Shown: in pieces, positions 49,326 to 60,319 of the stretch
Position numbering within the stretch: position 1 is the first letter of the stretch
How the letters are laid out: each line of letters begins with the position of its first letter
Made by a program: the position numbers and the translations under genes
Notes under the pieces: generated by a model
What the model was told of the DNA's origin: nothing
The model's input: only the letters and a program-made list of their open reading frames with translations
Database searches by the model: none
DNA from: Microvelia longipes
Taxonomy: Eukaryota; Arthropoda; Insecta; Hemiptera; Veliidae
DNA: 64,000 nucleotides
Assembly (NCBI GenBank): GCA_018340805.1
Contig: JACMZG010001908.1
Span: forward strand, 16,554,707 to 16,618,706
Reading direction: 5' to 3'

Positions 49326-49489
49326 TTTTATGATACTATTATAATATTTTTAATTTATTTTTATATTTTTCTGGAATGTCAAAAATTTTCATCTAATGAA
49401 GCGCCCTTTTCTCTAAAGTATTTTTGTACATAGGAAGCAAGATCATGCTATGAATTCTTTTTTTAGGTTATGGCCAGTGTAAAATAGCA

Positions 49490-49518
49490 CCCCCCCCCCC
49501 AAAAAAAAAAAAAAAAAA
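49490..49518. repeat. Adjoining poly(C) and poly(A) tracts
   Basis: Eleven C followed by eighteen A. Flanks are featureless AT-rich DNA. Confidence 0.9.
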
Positions 49519-50035
49519 CAGAATGTCTAATAACCTTAAAAGATTACACAATGGCTCTGCTTAAGCAATATTAACTCACTCAAGAATTTTTAATTTTCTA
49601 TATTCTCTTTAGTTAACAGTTGATTCATTTTTATGAAGCGAATTAAGATTAAAAATTATTTTTAAATAGACACTTTTCATTATAAAGAAATCTTTAAAAA
49701 TAAAATGGTCCTTTTCACTAAATAGACATTTTTGAACCTAATTGGATTTTTTTCAAAATTGAAAATTCTCTATTACGTTATTTAGCATTTTTTAATTAAT
49801 ATTATTCTTAGAAGTCCTCAATTGCCTTATTGTTACTTTGCAAGAGTTTGTTGTGAAGTCTGTTAATTTCTAACTAAGTGTTCTCGACAATTGGTTCATA
49901 AAATGCACATAATTAAAACTTTTTTCATAAATTTGACAAATTTAAGATTCTGGGTAATAAGATGAAGCCTTATCGTAAAACATGAGATTTGTCATTTTTA
50001 ATTAAAAATCTTTTCCTACTTAATAAAATCAGGAT

Positions 50036-50312
<277 letters not shown>

Positions 50313-50694
50313 CCTGTATGTTTCTAAAGCTACAGAAACTTATAGAAAAGCCACGGCTCTTCTGTGGATTAGCCGCAAAATGCCTGCACTAGGACTCATA
50401 AGAAGACTTTCTTCTATCTAAGGGTGTTAGCAAAAAGGGCCCAATAAAGTGGCCTATTTCCTAGACTATCTGACCTCTCCCTAATCATCAATTATCTCTA
50501 ATCACTATGATTCTATATTGATCCTTTTGGTTAACCTTTAATAGTTGATAGTTCTACTTAAACCAGTAATAGTTCAGACTTCGCTCTGGCGCACCATGTC
50601 AAGATTTAACGTGATGGGTAATCTCAAACATTAAAATCCCTTAACCTTTTGGACTTGACGTTTCATAATTAATAAGCCCACAACTGATCCGGGT

Positions 50695-52766
50695 GGGTCA
50701 ATCCATTTCAAGTGATCCAGAGATGTTGCTCGAAAAAAATAAAAATTGATAATTTTTTTTTCTGTGTTGGTCCTACCCATAGGTAGTCCAAAACGCCTAG
50801 TATTAATTTTTTCTACAGCCTCCTTCATTTTCAAAAATCACTTTTTAGTTCCCGAGACACCTAAATTTTGAGTTTTTTTACCAATTTTCGAGGCTTAATA
50901 TTTTGGCTTTGGCTTAACCTAGCTTAATGAAACAGGTCTCGTTTGAAAGTGTCCTCTTTGGGCTTTATATAGGAACCAATATTTTTTGTTCTACTGCTGC
51001 TAATCTACTCGTGAGTTTGCATAATAAATTTGACCACAAAGACTGAAAATGCACTTTTTCATTATTTTTTTTAACAAGGAAGATGATGTTGAAAAAAATT
51101 GAAATAATTCTTGGTTACTAAGGTGACCATAAGGAACAAGAAAAAAAATATTTGAATGTTCCAAATTTTACCTTTTGGAGTCAATGAATTATTGAAAGTT
51201 AAGGTTTTCATGATTTTGGCGTTTTTCAGGGCGATTTATCGTCCAATGGGACTGGGGCGATTTTTTTCAAATTGGGCTTAAAATGACCTCTATGCATTGC
51301 AGTTTTACGCCCAATATGTAACATATTGTTTATTTTGGTTTTAAGGTACTTTACAGCGTTTTTAAAATCAGCAGTTTTTGAGTTTAACGATTTCACAAAA
51401 ATATACTGATTTCTATCTAAAATAGGGTTTAACCTGGGGGTTTCTTTGCTAATAAAACATAGTTAAAGGTATATATTAATTTTTTATGAAAATAAATTCG
51501 ACATCACCACCCAAAGTGACCAAAAAGTCGAAAAAACGCTGTTCGATTACCATAAAACCTATAATATGACCAGTAAACCACTTATTTCAAGTGTGGAGTC
51601 GATTTTGATGTTTTTTGGGCCTGCGAGTTGAAAGAGAGTGGTCCGGAGTCGATACGACCACTCAAAGCCAGAGTACCTGGGTTTAAAATCTTTTTTACTT
51701 ACAAATTTACATAAAGTAAAGTTTTATCGCTTTAAAGTAAAAAAACGATAAAAAATTATTGTCCCGACCAGGATTCGAACCCAGGTACTCTGGCTTTGAG
51801 TGGTCGTATCGACTCCGGACCACTCTCTTTCAACTCGCAGGCCCAAAAAACATCAAAATCGACTCCACACTTGAAATAAGTGGTTTACTGGTCATATTAT
51901 AGGTTTTATGGTAATCGAACAGCGTTTTTTCGACTTTTTGGTCACTTTGGGTGGTGATGTCGAATTTATTTTCATAAAAAATTAATATATACCTTTAACT
52001 ATGTTTTATTAGCAAAGAAACCCCCAGGTTAAACCCTATTTTAGATAGAAATCAGTATATTTTTGTGAAATCGTTAAACTCAAAAACTGCTGATTTTAAA
52101 AACGCTGTAAAGTACCTTAAAACCAAAATAAACAATATGTTACATATTGGGCGTAAAACTGCAATGCATAGAGGTCATTTTAAGCCCAATTTGAAAAAAA
52201 TCGCCCCAGTCCCATTGGACGATAAATCGCCCTGAAAAACGCCAAAATCATGAAAACCTTAACTTTCAATAATTCATTGACTCCAAAAGGTAAAATTTGG
52301 AACATTCAAATATTTTTTTTCTTGTTCCTTATGGTCACCTTAGTAACCAAGAATTATTTCAATTTTTTTCAACATCATCTTCCTTGTTAAAAAAAATAAT
52401 GAAAAAGTGCATTTTCAGTCTTTGTGGTCAAATTTATTATGCAAACTCACGAGTAGATTAGCAGCAGTAGAACAAAAAATATTGGTTCCTATATAAAGCC
52501 CAAAGAGGACACTTTCAAACGAGACCTGTTTCATTAAGCTAGGTTAAGCCAAAGCCGAAATATTAAGCCTCAAAAATTGGCGAAAAAACTCAAAATTTAG
52601 GTGTCTCGGGAACTAAAAAGTGATTTTTGAAAATGAAGGAGGCTGTAGAAAAAATTAATACTAGGCGTTTTGGACTACCTATGGGTAGGACCAACACAGA
52701 AAAAAAAATTATCAATTTTTATTTTTTTCGAGCAACATCTCTGGATCACTTGAAATGGATTGACCC
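50695..52766. mobile_element. 2.07-kb near-perfect palindrome (foldback element)
   Basis: The left arm from GGGTCAATCCATTTCAAGTG (50695) is mirrored by CACTTGAAATGGATTGACCC (to 52766). Paired positions sum to 103461 throughout, for example 51671 with 51790. Only scattered mismatches were seen (such as near 50895/52557). The centre (51685-51776) is partly self-complementary and flanked on each side by the family E tRNA-like end. The identical frames at 50631-50834 and 52627-52821 are arm copies. No transposase. Confidence 0.9.
51620..51690 (+). repeat. tRNA-like sequence next to the palindrome centre (and its mirror at 51771-51841)
   Basis: On one arm GAGTGGTC (51636-51643) and GACCACTC (51656-51663) form an anticodon-arm-like hairpin, followed by 'gagtacctgggttt'. 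The mirror copy keeps the canonical box B GGGTTCGAATCC with a T-arm that pairs (CTGGG TTCGAAT CCTGG). The overall cloverleaf is incomplete. Confidence 0.5.
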
Positions 52767-53299
52767 GGGTACTTACACTACGCTTTCTGACGTACAGTTA
52801 AAGTACAGTGACAACAGTTAATACATAAAAGTATTCATACTATAGTTCAAGTACTGAACCCTGAAATTCCGTTTAGGGTGATAGTTGATAAAAAGATGAA
52901 AACAATGTACAAAATATCAAACAAGATTAGAAGGGTCAACACAAGGGAATATTGGTACCAGTAATAGGATTAGAGCTAAGTCTGCAGGGGTACGAATAGA
53001 CAAAGTTTTATTCATGACAGGTGTTGAAGTTGGTGCTCCTGATCGTGCCTCGTCATAATTAGGGATTAGTCAACATATCGGTGACATATTGCAACCTGAA
53101 TTTGGTCAGTTGGTTTTGAAAGGTTCTTTTGTAGTTTTAATAAAGATCAGTTCTAATTCCTCTTACGTTTTGTTAATAAACCTCCGGGATAAAAGAAGCA
53201 TTGAAACAGGTGATAAGATATGTTTGTTGTTACAACTCTAAATTTAACAATGTGATTAAAAACGTACTTTAAAATTCTTATTATTTTTACTTTTCCTCA

Positions 53300-54195
53300 T
53301 TTATACCGTAGGTATATTGGGGAAGGGGAAGTGTTGTGTTTGCAAAAAAATCCGAAACCGGGATGAAAACGGAATTATGCGTTAGAGCCGTTTTGAGGCC
53401 TCCTAAGTGGTTTTGGCAAAGTTGACGTCTGTATGTATGTGTGTGTGTGTGTGTCTGTTATCATCATAGCACCGAGTGTATTTATGCTAGAGAGTTGCAG
53501 TTTTGTACGAAAATCAGTCTACCGCTGTAGATGTGCTATTCGAAAAATATTTTTTTTGACATCATTAATCCGCAATAATGACTCAGAAAAAATTTCAAAA
53601 AGTCATAAAACACGGAACATGATGCGATCGGATTGAGATTTGGCACGCATGTAGCTATGTATAAGCCTAACATATGTGCTAAGTTTCATCTCATTACCAG
53701 CATCAGTTCAATTTTTATCGAATGATTTTTATACGTTTTTAAAAAAAAAAATAAAAAAATCAGAAAATATTCTAATTGAGTTGAAATTTATTGCAAGTGT
53801 ACGTAATAAATAAGTGTAGTGAGTTTCGTTTCAATACAACAAGTATATCCTTGAGTTTTGTTAGATCATAAGAAGTAAGGAGCATTAAGCGTGGTCATTG
53901 CTGTGGTGACCGTTGAGAATGATACGGATGCATTTACTATCTGAAGACGAGCGAAGATAGTTCGAAGGCATGTTACATTATAAATTTGGAGAACTGTATT
54001 TCTGAGGACGAGCGAAGTGAGTCCGAAGTTTCAGAGCAGTATTCAGCGTTGTCAGTGCTAAATGAGTGACAGCTGAGAATGAAACGGATGCATTTACTAT
54101 TCGAGGACGAGCGATGCGAGTTCGAAGACATGCTGCAGTATAAATTTGGCGAGTTGTATATTTTGAGGACGAGCAAAATATACGTTATAACATAA
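53300..54195 (+). repeat. Family A repeat, long copy with a duplicated 3' half
   Basis: The head TTTATACCGTAGGTATATTG is at 53300. It is followed by (TG)n at 53441-53454, a CRE variant TGACATCA and TGACTCA (53558-53585), a 5S-like segment (53828-53920), and 'gacgagcgaa' blocks. A second degraded 5S-like segment (54032-54083) with its own 'gaggacgagcgatgcgag' shows an internal tandem duplication. Confidence 0.7.
53828..53920 (+). repeat. 5S rRNA-like segment inside family A
   Basis: TTTCAATACAACAAGTATAT through TTAGATCATAAGAAG, 'agcattaagcgtggtcat' and 'gtggtgaccgttgag' align in order with 5S rRNA. A short deletion in box C (GGATGG lost) separates it from the better copy at 57.1 kb. Confidence 0.6.
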
Positions 54196-54200
54196 TATAA

Positions 54201-54520
54201 TTTCATAATGTTGACCTGTGCTAATTCTAGTTCATAACATGTTGACCTGTGCTAATTCTAGCTTCATAACATGTTGACCTGTTAACCTGTGCTAATTCTA
54301 GTTCATAACATGTTGACCTGTGCTAATTCTAGTTTCATAACATGTTGACCTGTGCTAATTCTAGTTTCATAACATGTTGACCTGTGCTAATTCTAGTTTC
54401 ATAACATGTTGACCTATGCTAATTCTAGTTTCATAACATGTTGACCTGTGCTAATTCTAGTTTTATATTATGTTAATCTGTGCTAATTCTAGTTTAATAA
54501 CATGTTGACCTGTGCTAATT
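54201..54520. repeat. 32-bp minisatellite, about 10 copies
   Basis: Unit contains CATGTTGACCTGTGCTAATT and CTAGTTTCATAA. One unit has an internal 'gacctgttaacctg' duplication. It abuts the 3' end of the family A copy. Confidence 0.9.
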
Positions 54521-54524
54521 CATC

Positions 54525-55725
54525 ACCTATATATGCATTTTAGTGAATTCCCAATGAAAAACTAGCATATTAGGTTGGGGTCATGGGGGGGGGGGTATTT
54601 GATAAATTAATAATTAAATGATTATTAATTATCACATGTAAATTAAATAATTTACATGTGATTCACAAAATTGCCTATGTTAGTGACCTTGGAACAGGGT
54701 GAAACGGGGATAAATATAAGAAATCGAAAGTGCAGGTGATTCAAATCGCTACTTTCAAAATATACTTAAATAAATAAAAATTATAACAATATCTTGGTAT
54801 CACTGTGTTTTCCTTCCCTTGGGAGGAAAACTAATTTTCCCTCCCAGCTAGCGACTTTGGAAGCTTTTTTCGATGCAAGCAGTAAATGTAATTATTTTTT
54901 ATCAATAAAAAATAACAATTTTTATTTTCCCTTTCGTTACATTCTCCAGCTTTTATGAGATATTTTTTCAGACGAAAAAAACAGAAAAAAAGAATTTCGC
55001 TTTTATCCAGTGTCCTATGACATTTCATAAAGTTTTTTTCATTGGTATAAAACTTGTTAATTGGTTTTTTGGCCTTAGCGAGTAGTCGGATATCGATGCC
55101 TATAAATTCTACAATTCTACATTAATTGCGGGATGATTTTTTTAGTCCAATATCCTGACCAATAAAACCTTATGTTGTGAATACGTTGGGTGATTTCAAA
55201 AATATTTATTTTTGAATTCCCCCATTTATTTTATAGCACTCTATGTTACGATAAAAAATGTTTCCAATACTTTTGCAAAGCGTAAGCTCACAGAAATATT
55301 TGTCCCCAACATAGTTGGTTTTTATTAAGTTTTAAACTCTAAAGGGTATTTTTGGAAAATTATATTTACATTTGGTAAAAAGAATTTTTGTTCCCATTTA
55401 TCCTTGGGTAACAATTTTAGTAATAATAATGAATGTTTTTTTTTATTTTAGGTGGAGAGAAGTATGTCGAAATGGATAGGACCTTTTTTTGTTGATTCTC
55501 GAACCCTTAAGGTATGCGAATTCTTTACTCTCCGCTTAATATTTTATGGATGTAAATTGAGCTAGGCTTATTTTTTTACAAATTATTTTTTTAATTTTTT
55601 TTAAACTCAACTTCAGAGTCATGTTCCTTTATTGAAGTTTGATTAAGTAACAAATAAGAAAATTTGATGTTTTTGATAAAAGAATAATAATATTTATGTT
55701 TAAGTCAATATAGATGCTTTTAAAG
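54525..55725. other. Intergenic DNA, no gene recognised
   Basis: Includes an 11-base G run (54585-54595) and a TAATTAAATGATTATTAATT-type palindromic stretch (54610-54660). The minus-strand frame 54831-55028 has no motif. Confidence 0.4.
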
Positions 55726-56372
55726 TATAAAATAATAAGAATATTTAAATGAGTAGTAAATAAGAATTTAGTATAAAATAATAAGGATAATTAAATGAGT
55801 AGTAAATAAGAATTTAGTATAAAAGGGTATTAGATGAGAGTAAATAAAATTAGTATAAATTATAAGGTAATTAGATGAGTAGTAAATAAGAATTAGTAGG
55901 TAATTAGAAGAGTAGTAAATAAGAATAGATGAATTATAAGGATAATTAGATGAGTAGTAAATAAGAATTTAGTATGAATTATAAGGATATTAGATGAGTA
56001 GTAAATAAGAATTTAGTATAAATTATAAGGATATTAGATGAGTAGTAAATAAGAATTTAGTATGAATTTAAGGATAATTAGATGAGTAGTAAATAAGAAT
56101 TTAGTATAAATTATAAGGGTAATTAGATGAGTAGTAAATAAGAATTTAGTATAAATTATAAGGATAATTAGATGAGTAGTAAATAAGAATTTAGTATAAA
56201 TTATAAGGGTAATTAGATGAGTAGTAAATAAGAATTTAGTATAAATTATAAGGATAATTAGATGAGTAGTAAATAAGAATTTAGTATGAATTATAAGGAA
56301 TTAGATGAGTAGTAAATAAGAATTTAGTATAAATTATAAGGATAATTAGATGAGTAGTAAATAAGAATTTAG
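55726..56372. repeat. 45-bp minisatellite, about 14 copies
   Basis: Unit contains TTAGATGAGTAGTAAATAAG, AATTTAGTAT and AAATTATAAGGATAA. Early units show deletions; later ones are nearly identical. It ends just downstream (minus sense) of the LINE remnant and may have grown from that element's 3' region. Confidence 0.9.
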
Positions 56373-56514
56373 GTTTAAAGGTGGGTAATGGGTAATTAGG
56401 TCAGCTTTAGTCTATATGGAGGTATAGCAGTAGTATTTGCACGTTTTGTTCGTCGTCCTTAAGAATTCCAGGCATGTTGGTTGGTAGCGAATTTTTTACG
56501 TAGTGGTGGTTTAA

Positions 56515-56735
56515 CTAGTGACAGTCGTATAAAATGCGATAGACGGTGAGAATCCGGCCGCATCTTGAACATTGATGTTTCGTCGTCGCTGCTTTTTCGT
56601 TTTCCTTAATTCCTACATGGCTAGGGATCCATGTAGTGATAATTAGTTCAGCCTTATGTCTAAATATTCTTATCTGGTTAATTAAAGGACTTTTTCTGTA
56701 AAGTTTATCTATGAACACATTAAAACAAAACACAG
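56515..56735 (-). pseudogene. LINE ORF2 3' remnant (RNase H and terminal Cys motif)
   Basis: The 72-residue minus-strand frame contains WIPSHVGIKENEKA, the conserved core of the RNase H domain in Jockey/I/R1-type non-LTR retrotransposons. Before it come 'PLINQIRIFRHKAELIITT'-like residues. The frame then jumps to HQCSRCGRILTVYRILYDCH, the C-terminal CCHC-like motif of the same proteins. The roughly 100 residues that normally separate them are missing, so this is an internally deleted relic. The upstream reverse transcriptase is absent. Confidence 0.75.
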
Positions 56736-56899
56736 AACAAGATTATTGCTATGTAAGTTATATACTGTATCTTACATCGATATAATATTACTTAAGTGAG
56801 TGTATCGGTTGAGTTGTGATACATCTAAAAGTGACATGGACAACTTTAATTCAAAATACCCTTATTGATAATAATACACAATACTTTGAAATGATGACT

Positions 56900-57325
56900 C
56901 AGCTACATTTTTTAAAAAATCTTAAACCCGGTAAATGAATAGTTTGATCAATTTGAGATTTGGCATGTATGTAGTCATATATAAGACCAATATATTTGCC
57001 AAGTTTCATCTCATTATCAGCATAAGTTCAATTTTTATCAAACGACTTTTTTAAAAAATTGAAAAATCGAAAAATAATTCAATTTTGTTGAATTATTTTA
57101 CTTAATAAGTAAACTAAGAAGTTGAAAACGGCAAGTATATCTACGAATTTTGTAGAATCATAAAAGTTAAGCAGCATTGAACGAGGTCGGTGCCTGGATG
57201 GGTGACCCCTGAGATTGAATCAAATGTATTTACTATCTGAGGACGAGCGAAGCGAGTCCGAAGAAGTGTGGATGTGTGTAACAAATTTGGACTAGTGAGG
57301 AAAAGTTCTGAGGGACCCTGCACCC
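56900..57325 (+). repeat. Family A repeat, 3' part
   Basis: Contains the central 'gagatttggcatgtatgtag' block, the best-preserved 5S-like segment, 'gaggacgagcgaagcgagtc' at 57238, and the tail 'ttctgagggaccctgc' at 57306. Confidence 0.7.
57118..57212 (+). repeat. Best-preserved 5S rRNA-like segment
   Basis: AAAGTTAAGCAGCATTGAAC (box A region), then GAGGTCGGTGCCTGGATGGG and TGACCCCTGAGA (intermediate element and box C), match animal 5S rRNA in sequence and spacing. A 5' portion also aligns. It lacks a clean 5S 5' end and T-run terminator, so it is a derived repeat, not a gene. Confidence 0.7.
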
Positions 57326-57329
57326 GAAT

Positions 57330-58190
57330 TTCGACGCTATTATGTCAACTTGCACTTTTTTGTAAAGGGTTTAAAATAAAGATATTTATGAATATATTAC
57401 TTATTTACATTGTTTAATTAGGCCCTTAGCCTAAATATTATTACATCTTTTGCAATCCTTGGTTGGTAAAAAAAGCATCTAAAAGTGTAGTCACGTAGCT
57501 ATTATTATACGAATGATCTTTTTACAATATGTCCTTATCACCTCTGGGTGACTGGTAAGGAAAATTTATAAGTATAGGGTTTATCTTAATAGTAAAAGAT
57601 TCTTCATAAATTACATTGTTCCTATTTCAATTCCCAAGTGACTGCTAAACTATCATCTGGCTGTTTCGAAAAGAAGAAAAGTCTTCAATTCGAAAATAAA
57701 TCTGTTAAAAGAGACAATAATAAGAGACGCTGTTCCCACGGTTGACATTAAACTGAGGGTTCGATGTGGCGAAAAGTTTTGCCTTTGGGCAATACAGCGA
57801 TGTTTACATTCATAGATATTGTAGAGAGACACGTGACTAAGGATCCTAAACCAACAAACTCACCCCTCCTCAAAACAATAAAAACTTGACAAAATACACT
57901 TTGATTTAAATCTTGTTCAAACATTTAACGACCGGTCACCAGTTTAGCGACGGGTCGCAGAAAAACAGACTTGTTTCTCACACTGAATTACTCCCTTTTT
58001 TTGAGGAGTTTGTTTTGATATTAAAGTCTTAGCTTGGAATTAACTAGAGGGTGATACAGATAGTTTAATTTAAATTTAAATATACTTGACTATTGTATGA
58101 TTGATTTCTTTTGTTAAATATAAATACTGATTTAAATGACGGTGTATTATGAAATGAAAAGGTTGTAAGTAAACTAATAAATAAAATCGG
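57330..58190. other. Intergenic DNA, no gene recognised
   Basis: Moderate AT content and no repeats matching other parts of the window. Short complementary stretches were not followed up. Confidence 0.4.
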
Positions 58191-58490
58191 GTACGGGGTA
58201 CCTCGAAACTTTTTCCGCACCAAATCAGATTAGCTTTGTTCATTCTCCCTACTTCGGACTCGCTTCGCTAGTGCAACTTACTAGGAACTTTCCTCGCTCG
58301 ATGTTACTCAATATGTATGAAACAAATTGAATCCATATTTATTACGTAATGTAATACTCTTGTACCGAATGTCAACTCAATTATTAGATTTTTACAATAA
58401 AACAACTTATAAAAGTCATTCGATAAAAACTGAACTAATGCTGATAACGAGATGAAACTTGGCACATGTTGTTCTAGATCCTAAAAGATC
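58190..58490 (-). repeat. Family A repeat, 3' fragment
   Basis: The tail GGTACGGGGTACCTCGAAAC at 58193 is followed by 'cggactcgcttcgct' and a compressed region up to 'gatgaaacttggcaca'. The 5S-like part is reduced to a trace near 58290-58310. Confidence 0.55.
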
Positions 58491-59007
58491 GGAATCAAAT
58501 TGATGCATCTTAACTAAACTTTAAACTTAGACCATGGGTCAGAATGAATATTTTTTATGACTCATCGAAATTCGTTCTCAAATGACTATAAGGAGTTAGT
58601 GTAAGGAAAACAAATTTGAGTCTTATACCTCGGAATGTCATCGATAGAGCTTGACTACACTTTAAACTTAGAATCCTCATAGGTCAGAATGAACATATTT
58701 TATGCGTCATCGAGGTCTTTTCTAAAATAATTATAGGGGTAAGTGTAAAAATGTTCAAAGCTAATAGATTAAATCTAAACGATGGATCTTGACCTAACTT
58801 TCAATTATACCACTGACTGTACACTATGTTTTGATCGTCAACTTATCGAAACAAGGAACTTACTAAGCAATCATAAAGCACGGCTTGAGAATCGCCAGAT
58901 AGACAAAACCATCTTAAACAAAGAATTTTCTTGCTGTTACAGCTGTAACTAATAATTTATTATTATATTGTTCGATAAATAAAATATTTGCCGAGCGAAG
59001 CTCTGGT

Positions 59008-59100
59008 ATCAGTGCTAGTATAAAATAATAAATAAATAATGCCCGTTTAGAGCCTTGCGGCTCATCAGGGATAACCCCTGCGGGAACATCAGTGCTAGTA
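59008..59100 (-). mobile_element. 67-bp truncated SINE/LINE insertion with 13-bp target-site duplication
   Basis: ATCAGTGCTAGTA occurs at 59008-59020 and again at 59088-59100. Between them (59021-59087) lies, in minus orientation, the last 47 or so bases of the 60.0-kb SINE, ending in a TTATTTATTTATT-type tail. This is the footprint of target-primed reverse transcription with severe 5' truncation. Confidence 0.85.
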
Positions 59101-60014
59101 ATATAATAAAAATACTTGACCAATTCTAATTTTAGCATTAAAATGGCAGATATGGGTTCTTTCTAACCCCACTTTACATTGGAAAGCTAAAAAAGTTAAA
59201 CCTTAGTGCCTTCTATAACGTAAGACATTTTTTTACAAACATATTTTATCCTTTACAAGTGAGATTAAAAGCACAAAATAAAACCTTATAAAAGGTATTT
59301 AAAATGCGACTTTCACAAAGTACATTAAAATAATGTTACGACCTAATGTTTTAAGTTAAACATTAACTTTACGATATTTACAAGTGTCTTGGTAACAAGT
59401 TCAGGATATAAATCCGACGAGTTGGAAATATCCCGAACTAGGTGGTGAAAACAGAGCCGAAAAATACCACACTCTCCTCGACAAAAGTTCTCGTTTTAAT
59501 TAAGTCGAAAAACCCCCTCAGAAAATTTATTTGTTTTCTAGACGTATTTAAAAGGGAGAGATGTACGCGGATTTAAATCTACTGAAGCTTTTGGGGGAGG
59601 AGAGAGTTCTGAAAAACTACACAAGGTTTAGGGTCGCTTTTCTCTGTGAAGCATAAGGCTGATGTAGGTATGAAGTTTTAGTATCTAATATTTGAACAGT
59701 GTTTTTCATACTCTTTAAGCTCTCGTAAATACAGGTGTGTTTAACCCTAGAGAGGTTACAGTAAGGTTTCCTATCTGGTGCACTTGACTTTATTCAGATA
59801 ATGTTAAATCTGACTTTGGATGAATTTTACAAATGCTTTCTAAAGATTTGATTCACAAAATCTTAAAAAAAAATTGTTATCTGCCAAGATAAAAGTAAAC
59901 CTCCGTCGAAACTAGTAAGTTTTATTTGATTATTTGTGATCTATATTATTGACCAGCTCGGTCCAATTTAAACAAAAGAAAACAATTATTAAGTTATATA
60001 ATTATTATATATAA

Positions 60015-60261
60015 AACAATTATATATATAATAATAATAATGCCCGTTTAGAGCCTTGCGGCTCATCAGGGACAAACCCTGCGGGAACCACCTCGGGTGG
60101 TAGTAGCAACCGTTACGCGCAAAGTGTATTCTAAAGCTGACGATAATTCATCTAAACAATAATCTTCTATAAACTGAGAGCGTAACCTGGGATGCGAACC
60201 CCAGACCTCCGTGGGTGTCAAAGGTCAGTTTAAAGACAAACGCCTTAACGACCTCGGCCAC

Positions 60262-60265
<4 letters not shown>
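60015..60265 (-). mobile_element. tRNA-derived SINE, about 250 bp
   Basis: On the minus strand, a tRNA-Leu/Ser-type head starts GTGGCCGAGGTCGTTAAGGC (box A) at about 60262. It reaches box B GGGGTTCGCATCCCAG at about 60190. A body of about 80 bp follows. The 3' end has two short hairpins (CAGGGTTTGTCCCTG; GAGCCGCAAGGCTC) and AAACGGGCATTATTATTATT. The 5' acceptor stem and variable arm do not fold properly, so it is not a tRNA gene. Confidence 0.75.
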
Positions 60266-60311
<46 letters not shown>

Positions 60312-60312
60312 A
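60262..60312. repeat. (TA)n(TG)n compound microsatellite
   Basis: Directly abuts the 5' end of the SINE. A similar TATATATA stretch lies beyond its 3' tail, so the SINE may have inserted in a TA tract. Confidence 0.9.
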
Positions 60313-60319
60313 TTTACGA

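Noticed and set aside
50631..52821. Identical frames of 64-67 codons at both ends of the palindrome (starting MKMKEAVEKINTRR)
   Set aside because: They are arm copies; each stops or changes at the arm boundary and shows no domain.
54201..56372. Regular 32-bp and 45-bp arrays that might suggest a CRISPR
   Set aside because: Units are contiguous with no unique spacers, and the genome is eukaryotic. They are minisatellites.
57118..57212. Functional 5S rRNA gene
   Set aside because: Many substitutions, no clean 5' end or T-run terminator, and embedded in a dispersed repeat present in several diverged copies.
60190..60262. Functional tRNA gene
   Set aside because: The 5' acceptor strand is replaced by TA repeats, the anticodon and variable arms do not pair, and a SINE body and tail follow.
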